Assembly (NCBI GenBank): GCA_964580575.1
Contig: CAZOLJ010000014.1
Coordinates: 1-64,000, forward strand
Source: CAVPDE01 sp964580575
Lineage (GTDB): Bacteria > Desulfobacterota > DSM-4660 > Desulfatiglandales > HGW-15
Reading direction: 5' to 3'
DNA: 64,000 nt
Below, piece after piece: positions 32,478 through 40,947 of the stretch. A program made the position numbers and the translations under genes. The notes beneath the pieces were generated by a model that was not told the DNA's origin, did no database searches, and saw only the letters and a program-made list of their open reading frames with translations. Within the stretch, counting starts at the first letter, position 1, and each line of letters starts with the position of its first letter.

Positions 32478-33395
32478 TCATTCAATTTTTTTGGCCAACT
32501 GCACTTTTTTGGCTGTCACTCCCATGTAGATGGCGAACAGGGCCATGAGGGCTCCTGACAGTTCGAGCCAGGTGGTGGCGCGGTTGAAGAAGAGGATGTC
32601 CCAGACAAAGGCAAAGGTGGGCTGAAGAAGCAGGATGAGCCCTGCCCTGGACGCTTCTATTTTCGGCAACCCTTTGGAAATGAACACCCAGCCCAGAACC
32701 TGAGAAAAAAGCCCGTATCCCAATAAGGCAAACCAGCTCTGGAGGTCGGGAATCACGAAGGACTCATTGATTGCTACAGCTTCCACAGCCAGTATGAAGG
32801 CGGTGATCAAAGCGATAAGGCCGATGGTGGAGAAGGCTGAGACAGTGAATTTGGACTGGAAGTTTCGCAGCGCCAGAATGTAGCCGGCATAGGAGATCGC
32901 TGCGAGGAGCGCCAGCGTCACCCCTGCTCTGTATTCCCCTCCCAGTGCATTCCAGTTGGGCGCCACGATCAGATAGAGGCCAAAGATAGCCGTCGGTACA
33001 GCGACAAAAAACTTCCAGTTGGATTTTTCTTTGAGAATGGTCATGCCGAAAAGGGCAAGAAAGAAGACTTGGAAGTTCGCCATGAGAGTTGCGAGCCCGG
33101 GACCGATGAAATGGATGCTGCGATGCCACAACGTGATGTCCAGGGCAAACAGGAGCCCGCAGATGAACACTATCTTCAAATGATGAGAACCGTGGAAGAG
33201 GCGTTCCTTCCTTATAAGGACTGCACCCAAAAGAATGAGAGCGCCGAAGAACATGCGGTAGAATCCTGACGCCGTGGGGCCCACGTGAGCCCACTTGACG
33301 AAGACCGCGGAAAAGCTGAGCATGACCGCTCCGGCGGTCATCTGGAGGGTTCCGACGCATGTGGGACTGAGTTTTGTATTCTCTGCGGTTGTCAT
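32478..33395 (-). CDS. DMT-superfamily (EamA) exporter
   Basis: 305 aa with ten predicted helices in two EamA repeats: AVMLSFSAVFVKWAHVGPTA...YRMFFGALILL in the first and LALLAAISYAGYILALRN with FALLGYGLFSQVLGWVFISK in the second. These inner-membrane carriers export amino acids, nucleosides or drugs; substrate cannot be read from sequence. It lies on the same strand as the pxp genes, about 240 bases upstream of pxpA, with a dispersed repeat between, so co-transcription is uncertain. Confidence 0.88.
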   Translation of the reverse strand: MTTAENTKLSPTCVGTLQMTAGAVMLSFSAVFVKWAHVGPTASGFYRMFFGALILLGAVLIRKERLFHGSHHLKIVFICGLLFALDITLWHRSIHFIGPGLATLMANFQVFFLALFGMTILKEKSNWKFFVAVPTAIFGLYLIVAPNWNALGGEYRAGVTLALLAAISYAGYILALRNFQSKFTVSAFSTIGLIALITAFILAVEAVAINESFVIPDLQSWFALLGYGLFSQVLGWVFISKGLPKIEASRAGLILLLQPTFAFVWDILFFNRATTWLELSGALMALFAIYMGVTAKKVQLAKKIE

Positions 33396-33416
33396 CGGAG
33401 GTGTTTACAACCCTTA

Positions 33417-33488
33417 AAATCTCCCCTAACCCCTCTTTATCAAAGAGGGGAAGTTCCTCCCTTTTTTAAAAGGAGGTCAGGAGGGATT
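33417..33488. repeat. Dispersed intergenic repeat
   Basis: Paired blocks CTCCCCTAACCCCTC/GAGGGG and CCTCCCTTTT/AAAAGGAGG around TTATCAAAG. It belongs to a widespread type of intergenic hairpin and lies between the divergent DMT and YhhN genes. Confidence 0.55.
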
Positions 33489-33608
33489 TGCCGGATTTTT
33501 GCTTGCAAAAGGCATGATAGTAAGGATATTGCGGAGAATAGCCAAGAAAAAAGTAGCCGGTCCGGAAGGATCCTCGAAGCCCGGAAACCTTCAATACATG
33601 GAGGGTTC

Positions 33609-34268
33609 ATGACATCCGCCCTGATTCTGATTGTAGCCTTTGTCCTCCTCTGCGCTGTCCTCAATTTTGAAAAAACGCAAAACCGCACGGGTCTTGTGCC
33701 CACCAAAGGCTGTGTTTCATTGCTCTTCATTCTTGCCGCCGTCGTCCAACAAGATCCTCTGAGTCCTTATTTCGGGTTCGTGGTCACCGGGTTGGTCTTC
33801 TGCCTCGGGGGCGATGTGTTTCTTGCGCTCCCGCAGAAGAAAGCCTTCATGCTGGGGCTGGTTTCTTTTCTGGTGGGGCACGTGTTCTACGTGATCGGGT
33901 TTTTCTCCGTTGCGGGGTTCAGCGGATGGACCTGGGTGAGCCTTGTTTTGGCAGGAGCGATCAGCTTCCTGGTCTACAGGTGGCTTAGATCCCATCTCGG
34001 GAAAATGAAAGGCCCGGTCATCGGGTACATGGTGGTGATCACCGTCATGGTCTGTGCAGCCTCGTCGCTCCTGGGGGCTGCTGATTTCAGCCTTTCCGGG
34101 AGGGTCATGGCTTTTGCAGGAGCTGTGGCTTTCTACTTGTCCGATGTCTTTGTGGCCAGGGACCGTTTCATGAAAAACGAATTCGTCAACCGACTTGTAG
34201 GGCTTCCCATGTACTATGCCGGCCAGTTTCTCATCGCCTTTTCGCTGGGTTTCTTGAGGGTGAACTGA
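33609..34268 (+). CDS. YhhN-family membrane protein (lysoplasmalogenase-like)
   Basis: 219 aa from the ATG at 33609, preceded by GGAGGG; the upstream open frame runs through a dispersed repeat. Seven to eight helices. Family motifs: PTKGCVSLLFILAA, FVVTGLVFCLGGDVFLALP, FMLGLVSFLVGHVFYVIGF and the C-terminal AFYLSDVFVARDRFM with LPMYYAGQFLIAFSLG. YhhN/TMEM86 proteins hydrolyse the vinyl-ether bond of lysoplasmalogens. Anaerobes make plasmalogens, so the function is plausible, but bacterial members are little studied. Convergent with the small gene next to it, 2 bases apart. Confidence 0.88.
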   Translation: MTSALILIVAFVLLCAVLNFEKTQNRTGLVPTKGCVSLLFILAAVVQQDPLSPYFGFVVTGLVFCLGGDVFLALPQKKAFMLGLVSFLVGHVFYVIGFFSVAGFSGWTWVSLVLAGAISFLVYRWLRSHLGKMKGPVIGYMVVITVMVCAASSLLGAADFSLSGRVMAFAGAVAFYLSDVFVARDRFMKNEFVNRLVGLPMYYAGQFLIAFSLGFLRVN

Positions 34269-34270
34269 TT

Positions 34271-34465
34271 TCAGATTCGAATATGAACCGGCAGGGGAGA
34301 GGCTTTTTCTGCCACTGATCTGAGCTTCTCCTCTTCGTTTTTCAGGATGTCGAGAAGCATCAGGGCTTCTGCCGCAGTGAAGCTCAGGCTTTTCCCTTCA
34401 CTGTTGCGAATCTCTAAACCGGCATCTCCGACCGTAATCGCGTAGCGCTCAGAGGGTTCTTCCAT
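34271..34465 (-). CDS. Small protein of unknown function
   Basis: 64 aa from the ATG at 34465, which follows GAGGAGG at 5 bases. Sequence MEEPSERYAITVGDAGLE..., with a short beta part (YAITVGDAGLEIRNSEGKSL) and a helix (TAAEALMLLDILKNEEEKL). No membrane segment. The excellent ribosome site is the main support. No family recognised. Confidence 0.6.
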   Translation of the reverse strand: MEEPSERYAITVGDAGLEIRNSEGKSLSFTAAEALMLLDILKNEEEKLRSVAEKASPLPVHIRI

Positions 34466-34571
34466 GGTGGCCTCCTCGGTGCCCTCTATCATAACCTATT
34501 GAAATGATCGCTACAAAAAGATAATGATAACGTGTTCGGAAGTGGCGGTTTGGAGTGAAAGGGGGAAAAGC

Positions 34572-35036
34572 GTGCGAAATCTGAGTCCGGAATATGTCGA
34601 GGCGGTCAGGAGGGAGGTTAACTCATGCCCCTACTTTTCGCTTCTCTCCATCGTGCTGAAGGGACTGAGCTGGGGTGAATCCCTGCTTGAGATTCTGGTT
34701 CAGGAAAAGCATCTTCAACCCTTCGGTCTGGTGCACGGCGGTGTCTTCGCCTCTTTGATCGATGCTGCAGCATTCTGGGCGGTGTACACCCAAATCCCTG
34801 AGGAACTCGGCATGACCACCGTTGAACTGAAACTCAACTACCTTGCCCCTCTTTCCGCGGGCCGCATGATTGCGAGGGGTAAAAGCTTGAGGGTCGGAAA
34901 GACGCTCTGTCTGGGGGAATCGAGTATCCTGAACGAGGAGGGGACTCTGCTTGCCCACGGGACCTCCACCATGATGATCCTCAAGGACCTGAAGATCCAA
35001 GGCGTCACCGAAGGTCCCTCTAAGTACAGAGATTAA
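34572..35036 (+). CDS. PaaI-like hotdog-fold thioesterase
   Basis: 154 aa from a GTG at 34572 preceded by AGGGGGAAAA; an ATG-type start at 34524 would add 16 residues. Hotdog features: LVHGGVFASLIDAAAFWAVY, the central helix with the catalytic-type acidic residue, then TTVELKLNYLAPLSAGRMIA, GESSILNEEGTLLAHGTSTM. The HGGVFASLIDAA motif is that of PaaI/4HBT acyl-CoA thioesterases. Its acyl substrate is not known. Ten bases upstream of the aminopeptidase gene, so in one operon. Confidence 0.9.
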   Translation: MRNLSPEYVEAVRREVNSCPYFSLLSIVLKGLSWGESLLEILVQEKHLQPFGLVHGGVFASLIDAAAFWAVYTQIPEELGMTTVELKLNYLAPLSAGRMIARGKSLRVGKTLCLGESSILNEEGTLLAHGTSTMMILKDLKIQGVTEGPSKYRD

Positions 35037-35046
35037 GGAGGAACAG

Positions 35047-37527
35047 ATGAGCGGCGTCAGACCCATTCACTATAGAATCCACCTGGAACCGGATCTCTCG
35101 AAATTCCAGTTTACCGGGAAACTGGAACTGCATCTTGAGGTTCCTGCGCCCGCCTCGGAGGTCTCCCTCAACATCCTGGACCTGGCGATCTGGAAGTGCA
35201 CTCTCGTGAGGGAGGGGCAGGAGGAAGTTTGCGGGTTCTCCGTTGATCCGAAGAAAGAGGAATTGAAAATCCTTTTTCCCCGACCCGTGTCCGGCGAGAC
35301 GTCCCTGCTCATCGATTACGTGGGAGAGATCAACAACCGGATGGCCGGCTTCTACAGAAGCCGCTATGTCCGGGACGACAAAGAACGATATGCGGCGGTG
35401 ACGCAGTTCGAAGAGAGCGACGCGAGGAGGGCGTTCCCCTGTTTTGATCATCCTGCGATGAAAGCCACCTTCGAAGTGGAGATGATTATGGATGGGGGTC
35501 TTACCGCGATATCCAACACGGCTATCGCTGAAGAGAAAATCGTGGCGGACGGCCGGAAGCTGGTTCGTTTCGAACGAACGCCCAGAATGTCTACCTACCT
35601 CGTGTTCTTTGGAGCCGGCGAGTTCGAATTCATACAAGATCCAGGAGAGGTTCTGATTCGGGTCGCCGCCGTACCGGGGAAAGCGCAGCAGGGAAGGTAC
35701 AGCCTGGAGTTCCTGCGCAAGGCTCTGACCTACTGCGAAGAGTACTACGGCATTAAGTATCCTCTATCCAAGCTCGATCTCATCGCTGTTGCAGATTTTG
35801 CCTTTGGAGCCATGGAAAACTGGGGAGCCATCACCTTCAGGGAAAACCTTGTGCTTCATGACCCGGAGAAAACCTCCATGGCAGGAGAAGAGAGGATGTG
35901 CGTGGTGATTGCCCATGAACTGGCTCACCAGTGGTTCGGAAATCTCGTGACTCCGGAGGACTGGAAGTATCTTTGGCTCAACGAGAGCGTTGCGACCTAT
36001 TTCGGCTACGGGGTGGTGGATCACTACTACCCGGAATGGGACGTGTGGGAGCAATTTCTGCAGGGGCAGACCCAGGTCGCCTTAGACAGGGATGCGCTCC
36101 AGGAGACCTTCTCCATGGAGATCCCCGGAGGGGATCATGTGGTGATCAATGCAAGCACTGCTCCCATCATCTACAATAAAGGGGGAAGCGTTCTTAGACA
36201 GGTGGAGGGGTATGTGGGAAGCAAGGCCTTCAGGGATGGTCTTGGCCTCTACCTCAACAAATTTCAGTACCGCTGCGCTTCAAGCCGTGACATGTGGGAT
36301 GCGCTTGAAGAGGTCTCTGCCCAACCCGTGAGCAAGATGATGTCCAACTGGATCAGGCAGCCCGGGTTTCCGATGGTGAGCGCAGAAAGAGAGGGGGGCA
36401 GCCTGCGATTGACTCAGCAGAGATTCACCTACCTGGATGCCCCGTCGGACCAGGAATGGCTGATTCCCGTCTCTGTCAGAGTGTTTTATGGGGACGGCCA
36501 ATCCAAAGAGATGGACACCCTCCTCGACGCAAAGACGGCTGTCCTTGATATCGGAGCGGGCGCGGTAGCCTACAAGATCAATGACGGGCAGAAGGGCTTT
36601 TACAGGGTCCGATACAATGACACGAACAACCTCGAGGAACTCGGTAAGCTGATAGCAAAGAAGGGGCTTGCGCCTGTGGAGCGGTGGGGAATCCAGGACG
36701 ATCTCTACGCCATGGTGAAGAGAGGAGAGGCCCGGATGGACGACTACCTGGATTTCCTCTCCTGCTACTCCGATGAAAAAGCCTCTTTGCCGCTCAGCAG
36801 CATTGCCGCGAACCTGCACCACGCGTTTGTCGTCCTGATGGAGAATTCCCGTCAGAAGGTCGCCTCGGTTGGAAGAGCTCTTTTCGAGAGGGTCCTTGAA
36901 AACATCGGTTATGAACCGGGGCGGGAGGACAGGCACACCACTTCGATCCTCAGGGATCAGATCCTCTGGCAGGCTGCGCGCTACGGGTCGAGCAAGGCCG
37001 AAGAATTCTGCATGACCCGGTTTTCTCTCCTGCTGAAGGATCAAAAGGTGCACCCGGACATTCAAAAGAGCGTGATGCAGGTAGGCGCCTCTTGCGGAAG
37101 ACGGGAAGAGTTTGAGTGGTTTGTGGCAAAAATCAAGTCTTCCGAGAGCGAGCACGAGAGAATGAATATGCTTGTCGCCATCGGATGTTTCGAAGACAGG
37201 GAAGTTCTGGAACGGGTGAAGAGATATGTTCTGGAAGAGGTGCCGGACAGGAACAAGGCTATCCCCATCGGCGTCATGAGCGAGAACCCTGCTGCGATCC
37301 CTTCCCTGTGGGACTGGTATCAGACCAATCTCGAGGCGATCGAGCGGTTCCACCCGGTCCTTTATGAAAGAGTGATTGCGGCTCTGGTTCCCGTGGCCGG
37401 GCTCGGAAGAGAAGAAGAGGTCAGAACTTTTTTCCATGACTACATGCAGAAACAGGAGAAGATGAAGGACGTGGTGAAACTCTCGCTCGAAAGACTCGAA
37501 ATTCATTCGAGGATGAGACGAGCATGA
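35047..37527 (+). CDS. M1-family zinc aminopeptidase
   Basis: 826 aa, ATG preceded by AAGGAGGAACAG. Domains: N-terminal beta domain to ~190 (IHYRIHLEPDLSKFQFTGKL), catalytic thermolysin-like domain with exopeptidase motif GAMENWGAITFRE, zinc site HELAH starting at His290 with the distal Glu in WLNESVATYFGYG, and a C-terminal ERAP1-like helical domain to the end. All catalytic residues are present. It removes N-terminal residues from peptides, most likely in the cytoplasm since there is no signal peptide. Size and architecture match tricorn-interacting-factor/ERAP-type members. Confidence 0.95.
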   Translation: MSGVRPIHYRIHLEPDLSKFQFTGKLELHLEVPAPASEVSLNILDLAIWKCTLVREGQEEVCGFSVDPKKEELKILFPRPVSGETSLLIDYVGEINNRMAGFYRSRYVRDDKERYAAVTQFEESDARRAFPCFDHPAMKATFEVEMIMDGGLTAISNTAIAEEKIVADGRKLVRFERTPRMSTYLVFFGAGEFEFIQDPGEVLIRVAAVPGKAQQGRYSLEFLRKALTYCEEYYGIKYPLSKLDLIAVADFAFGAMENWGAITFRENLVLHDPEKTSMAGEERMCVVIAHELAHQWFGNLVTPEDWKYLWLNESVATYFGYGVVDHYYPEWDVWEQFLQGQTQVALDRDALQETFSMEIPGGDHVVINASTAPIIYNKGGSVLRQVEGYVGSKAFRDGLGLYLNKFQYRCASSRDMWDALEEVSAQPVSKMMSNWIRQPGFPMVSAEREGGSLRLTQQRFTYLDAPSDQEWLIPVSVRVFYGDGQSKEMDTLLDAKTAVLDIGAGAVAYKINDGQKGFYRVRYNDTNNLEELGKLIAKKGLAPVERWGIQDDLYAMVKRGEARMDDYLDFLSCYSDEKASLPLSSIAANLHHAFVVLMENSRQKVASVGRALFERVLENIGYEPGREDRHTTSILRDQILWQAARYGSSKAEEFCMTRFSLLLKDQKVHPDIQKSVMQVGASCGRREEFEWFVAKIKSSESEHERMNMLVAIGCFEDREVLERVKRYVLEEVPDRNKAIPIGVMSENPAAIPSLWDWYQTNLEAIERFHPVLYERVIAALVPVAGLGREEEVRTFFHDYMQKQEKMKDVVKLSLERLEIHSRMRRA

Positions 37528-37548
37528 GGATCGTCCTCTATTATATTC

Positions 37549-37577
37549 TTGACAAAAACAAAGTGTTTTAGGATACT
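37549..37577 (+). promoter_or_regulatory. Promoter of the cold-shock gene
   Basis: TTGACA (37549-37554), 17 bases, then GATACT (37572-37577). It leaves a ~130-base untranslated leader before the cold-shock ATG, as is usual for genes of this family. Confidence 0.6.
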
Positions 37578-37714
37578 AAGCCATTGCTCTGGAAATTCTA
37601 GGAACAAATTGGATTTGAGTTTTTTGCAAGTCTTTAACGGCCAAGACGGTACCTGTTTGTCAGGGCGTTGACCTGGATTTTGGAGCAAAATCTCGTGGAA
37701 AGGAGGTTGGCGCT

Positions 37715-37915
37715 ATGGCAGATGGGACCGTCAAGTGGTTCAACGAGCAAAAAGGGTACGGCTTCATTAAGCAGGAGAACGGCCCGGACGTGTTCGTCCA
37801 TTTCTCAGGGATCAAAGGAAGCGGTTTCAAGTCTCTGAACGAAGGGGATCGTGTGTCCTTCGAGATAGAGGAAGGGAAAAAAGGGCCTACCGCAGTGAAC
37901 GTTACCGTCCTTTAG
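37715..37915 (+). CDS. Cold-shock-domain protein (CspA family)
   Basis: 66 aa, preceded by AAAGGAGG. Contains both RNA-binding motifs, KGYGFIKQE (RNP1-type) and DVFVHFSGI (RNP2-type), in a single cold-shock domain of normal length. It binds single-stranded RNA and DNA and prevents RNA structure. Its own promoter, a long leader and a strong terminator make it a single-gene unit. Confidence 0.97.
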   Translation: MADGTVKWFNEQKGYGFIKQENGPDVFVHFSGIKGSGFKSLNEGDRVSFEIEEGKKGPTAVNVTVL

Positions 37916-37937
37916 CTCAATCTTTTTGACAAAAGAA

Positions 37938-37966
37938 GGCGCTCCCCGGATCGGCGAGCGCCTTTT
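37938..37966 (+). terminator. Rho-independent terminator of the cold-shock gene
   Basis: Stem GGCGCTC (37938-37944) / GAGCGCC (37956-37962) followed by TTTT, just after the cold-shock stop. Confidence 0.85.
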
Positions 37967-38203
37967 CTATGTTGATTGAAGTTCACCCGCCTTCGCTTGG
38001 CTTGTCCGCCTTGGCAGGATGCCCCGCACAGAAGCGCGGGGAACTTCACATTGGTGTGCTGCGGTTGCCGGCCAGGGCGGATTGGACTGGGATCACTCGT
38101 CCCTGGTCAAAGTCCTGGAGGTGATGTCGCAGACAGAAGTAAGAAAGTCAGCAAAGAGCGTAGAGGAAAGAGCCTAGAGCGAAGAAGAGGGGGGACGAAT
38201 CGA

Positions 38204-39973
38204 ATGCTTGGATTCTATGGCCGCATCCTGACGGTTAACTTAACAGAGGAATCTTTTGAGATCGAGTCGCTTGCTGGGGAAATCTACGAACAAGTACTTG
38301 GAGGGAAGGGGCTGGCTACGCATTTGCTCCTGACGAAGAACCAGCCTGGAGTGGACCCGCTTTCTGCAGAGAACCACCTGATCTTTGCAACAGGCCCTGT
38401 TTGCCAGAGCAACCTGTGGGGCAGCAGCCGTTATGGGGTGTTCACCAAGTCCCCGCAAACAGGGTTCTACTCGGAGTCTTACTCAGGCGGCAGAGTTCCG
38501 GAGGCAATGGATGCAGCGGGGTTCGACGCAATTGTCATCAGGGGCAAAGCAAAAAAGCCGACAGCTCTCTCTGTTCATCCCGAAGGGTGTGAGTTTTTCG
38601 AGGCCGGCGATCTGTGGGGCGCTGAGACTTACCGCACAGAAGATGAAGCAAAGAAGAGATTCTCCATCGAGAGGTCCGGATTTCGAAAGCCGGGTGCCGT
38701 GGTCATCGGCCCTGCAGGCGAGAAGCTCGTTCGCTTTGCCGTCATCGAGAATGACTACTGGCGCTCAGCCGGCCGGACCGGTGTCGGTACGGTCATGGGT
38801 TCGAAGCTGGTGAAGGCGATCGTGTTCCAAGGGGATCGGAGAAGGCCCCTGGCTGATTCCGAAGGGGTTGCCGTCTGGTCGAAGGAGTTTTCGAAGCGGA
38901 ATGTGGAGCACCCGGCATCCAAAGCATACAAGGCTCTGGGAACGACCATGGTTTTAAAGATGACCCAGAGAGCCAACGCCTTGCCTTCAAAGTACTGGTC
39001 CCAGGGTTCGGTGGATCACTGGGAGAAAATCTCCGGCGACCGATTGCATCAGGACCATCAAGTCAAGCCGAGCGCATGCCTCAAATGCTACCAGGCCTGC
39101 GGCCGAAGGACCACAATCTCCATCGGACGACACAAAGGGCTGGTCATTGAAGGCCCGGAATACGAGACCCTCTATGCTTTCGGCGCTTTGTGCATGGTCG
39201 AGGATCTCGGGGAAATCGCCTACCTCAATGATCTGTGTGATCGGCTGGGCCTGGATACGATTTCAGCGGGAAACCTTTGCGCCTTTACGATGGAAGCGGC
39301 GGCACGGAAGAAAATCGATTACCCCATAGACTACGGTGATGCAGATGGGGTGGCAGCACTTCTTCATAAGATCGCGCGGCGCGAAGGAATCGGAGACATC
39401 CTGGCTGAAGGGATCGTGCATGCTTCCAAGGTATGGGGTCTCGAGGACATCGCTGTCCATGTGAAAGGCCTGGAGCCTGCAGGGTATGACCCAAGGACCC
39501 TGAAAGGCATGGGCCTCGCTTATGCGACATCGGATCGCGGAGCCTGTCACCTGAGGACGACCTTTTTCAGACCGGAGTTGTCGGGGCTCATTGCCCCGGA
39601 TGCCATCAAGGGAAAGGCGGCGATGTTGATAGACTATGAAGATCGCCTCAATCTTTTCGATGCGCTGATCCTGTGCCGCTTCTTCCGGGACCTCTACCCG
39701 TGGGAGGAGCTTGAAAACGTGATTCACCTGGTCACAGGGAAGCGCTTTTCAAAAGAAAAACTCGCAAAGGTAGCTTCCCGCATCGCCGACATGACCAGGG
39801 CCTTCAATATCCGCGAAGGGCTCAAACCGGAACACGACCGACTCCCTCAACGCCTGCACAAGGAACCTCTGCCTTCAGGCCAACAATTGACCGAGGAGGA
39901 GCTTCAATACATGATCGACGAGTATTACCGCCTCCGGGGATGGGACAAAAATGGGGTGCCCGGGGCCTTCTGA
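38204..39973 (+). CDS. Aldehyde:ferredoxin oxidoreductase family protein (tungsten/molybdenum)
   Basis: 589 aa from the ATG at 38204, where the family sequence starts (LGFYGRILTVNLTEESFE); 76 further codons upstream are open but lie in non-coding-looking sequence. The [4Fe-4S] ligands are present: Cys292, Cys295 and Cys299 in ACLKCYQACGR, with Cys491 in DALILCRFFR. Bis-pterin-binding segments such as GGKGLATHLLL, GRTGVGTVMGSK and GMGLAYATSDRGACH are visible. It oxidises aldehydes to acids with ferredoxin, or the reverse, at a W- or Mo-pterin. Substrate unknown. It stands alone, with no ferredoxin or pterin gene beside it. Confidence 0.92.
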   Translation: MLGFYGRILTVNLTEESFEIESLAGEIYEQVLGGKGLATHLLLTKNQPGVDPLSAENHLIFATGPVCQSNLWGSSRYGVFTKSPQTGFYSESYSGGRVPEAMDAAGFDAIVIRGKAKKPTALSVHPEGCEFFEAGDLWGAETYRTEDEAKKRFSIERSGFRKPGAVVIGPAGEKLVRFAVIENDYWRSAGRTGVGTVMGSKLVKAIVFQGDRRRPLADSEGVAVWSKEFSKRNVEHPASKAYKALGTTMVLKMTQRANALPSKYWSQGSVDHWEKISGDRLHQDHQVKPSACLKCYQACGRRTTISIGRHKGLVIEGPEYETLYAFGALCMVEDLGEIAYLNDLCDRLGLDTISAGNLCAFTMEAAARKKIDYPIDYGDADGVAALLHKIARREGIGDILAEGIVHASKVWGLEDIAVHVKGLEPAGYDPRTLKGMGLAYATSDRGACHLRTTFFRPELSGLIAPDAIKGKAAMLIDYEDRLNLFDALILCRFFRDLYPWEELENVIHLVTGKRFSKEKLAKVASRIADMTRAFNIREGLKPEHDRLPQRLHKEPLPSGQQLTEEELQYMIDEYYRLRGWDKNGVPGAF

Positions 39974-40153
39974 GCGCCTGAGGAGAGCGCCCTGCGAAAG
40001 TGGTGGTGAGGTTTTCATCTTTGAGTATTGTTTGGTCGGAATCACATTCCACCGACGCTACCGGCTCGATCTTGGAAAGCTCGTCTTGCGTCAGGAGCGC
40101 GGGCACCCCGACGCCCACTTGTTTTATGGGATGAAACAGTGTAGTATTTCAGC

Positions 40154-40348
40154 ATGACCAGACCGCCATCCATTCTCAAGCTGCCCGAAGACGACGAATC
40201 GAAGGAACTTGAATTCGAGCTTGAGTATCTGCGCTCTTTAAGCTTCGAAGAGCGTTTGACTATGATGAGGAAGAAGTCCAAAGAAATGCTAAAGCGGTTG
40301 GTTGAGCTTGGATACCGAAAACCTTTTGAAATTGTTAAACGCTCATAA
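40154..40348 (+). CDS. Small protein preceding a nucleotidyltransferase
   Basis: 64 aa, highly charged and helical (SKELEFELEYLRSLSFEERL, MRKKSKEMLKRLVELGY). No strong ribosome site. Its 3' end overlaps the next gene by 47 bases. The arrangement, a small helical protein overlapping a minimal nucleotidyltransferase, recalls toxin-antitoxin pairs, but I recognise no family and make no such assignment. Confidence 0.6.
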   Translation: MTRPPSILKLPEDDESKELEFELEYLRSLSFEERLTMMRKKSKEMLKRLVELGYRKPFEIVKRS

Positions 40349-40742
40349 CGTTGAGTTCGTTATCATCGGAGCGACAGCTTTTCCCGTCCATGGGTATGCT
40401 CGGGCCACCCTCGATATAGATCTTTTCATACGTCCAGAACCCGAAAACGCCCACCGCACTTTGAAAGCCCTCAAAGAATTCGGATATGATGTGACGGATC
40501 TCAGTGAAGACGATCTGCTTTCCAAGAAGGTTCTTATCAGGCAGTATCTCGTCGAGACGGATATCCACCCTTTTGTTCAGGGGATTACTTTCGATCGGGT
40601 GTGGAAGAATCGAATTTCCGGCGCCTATGGAAACGAGAAAGTCTACTATGCCTCCCTCGACGATCTCATCATGATGAAGAAGGCGGCAGGGAGACCGAAG
40701 GACATGGAAGACCTCAAGGCTCTGCTGCGTCTCAGAAAGTGA
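40302..40742 (+). CDS. Nucleotidyltransferase-fold protein (AbiEii/DUF6036-like)
   Basis: 146 aa from a TTG at 40302. The nucleotidyltransferase core is seen in FVIIGATAFPVHGYARATLD followed by IDLFIRPEPENAHR, where the (G)-x-A..R-x-T-x-DiD pattern carries the metal-binding aspartates. VETDIHPFVQ supplies a later acid. It ends with SLDDLIMMKKAAGRPKDMED, a helix common in this group. Family members include AbiEii toxins and antitoxin-like proteins. Overlap with the 64-residue gene suggests a functional pair. Confidence 0.8.
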   Translation: MSLDTENLLKLLNAHNVEFVIIGATAFPVHGYARATLDIDLFIRPEPENAHRTLKALKEFGYDVTDLSEDDLLSKKVLIRQYLVETDIHPFVQGITFDRVWKNRISGAYGNEKVYYASLDDLIMMKKAAGRPKDMEDLKALLRLRK

Positions 40743-40843
40743 AAAAACCTCAACTGCGTCGCCTTGGCTACACGAGTTTGCAATTCGTTCTAGATAGGCC
40801 GGCTTCCCTCCCTTGATGCGCGCTGAATCTGCGCGAATAAAAA

Positions 40844-40880
40844 GCCCCCATTCCCCTCTTGAGTTGAGGGGAATGGGGGC
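40844..40880. terminator. Strong bidirectional terminator
   Basis: Perfect 15-base stem GCCCCCATTCCCCTC (40844-40858) / GAGGGGAATGGGGGC (40866-40880), flanked by AAAA and TTTT. It serves both the nucleotidyltransferase pair and the convergent dehydrogenase operon. Confidence 0.92.
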
Positions 40881-40947
40881 TTTTGTGCCGCCGATCCAAA
40901 GTAGCAGGGGGGGAATGGATCGGCAGCGGGGGAGGGGTATGGTTAGG

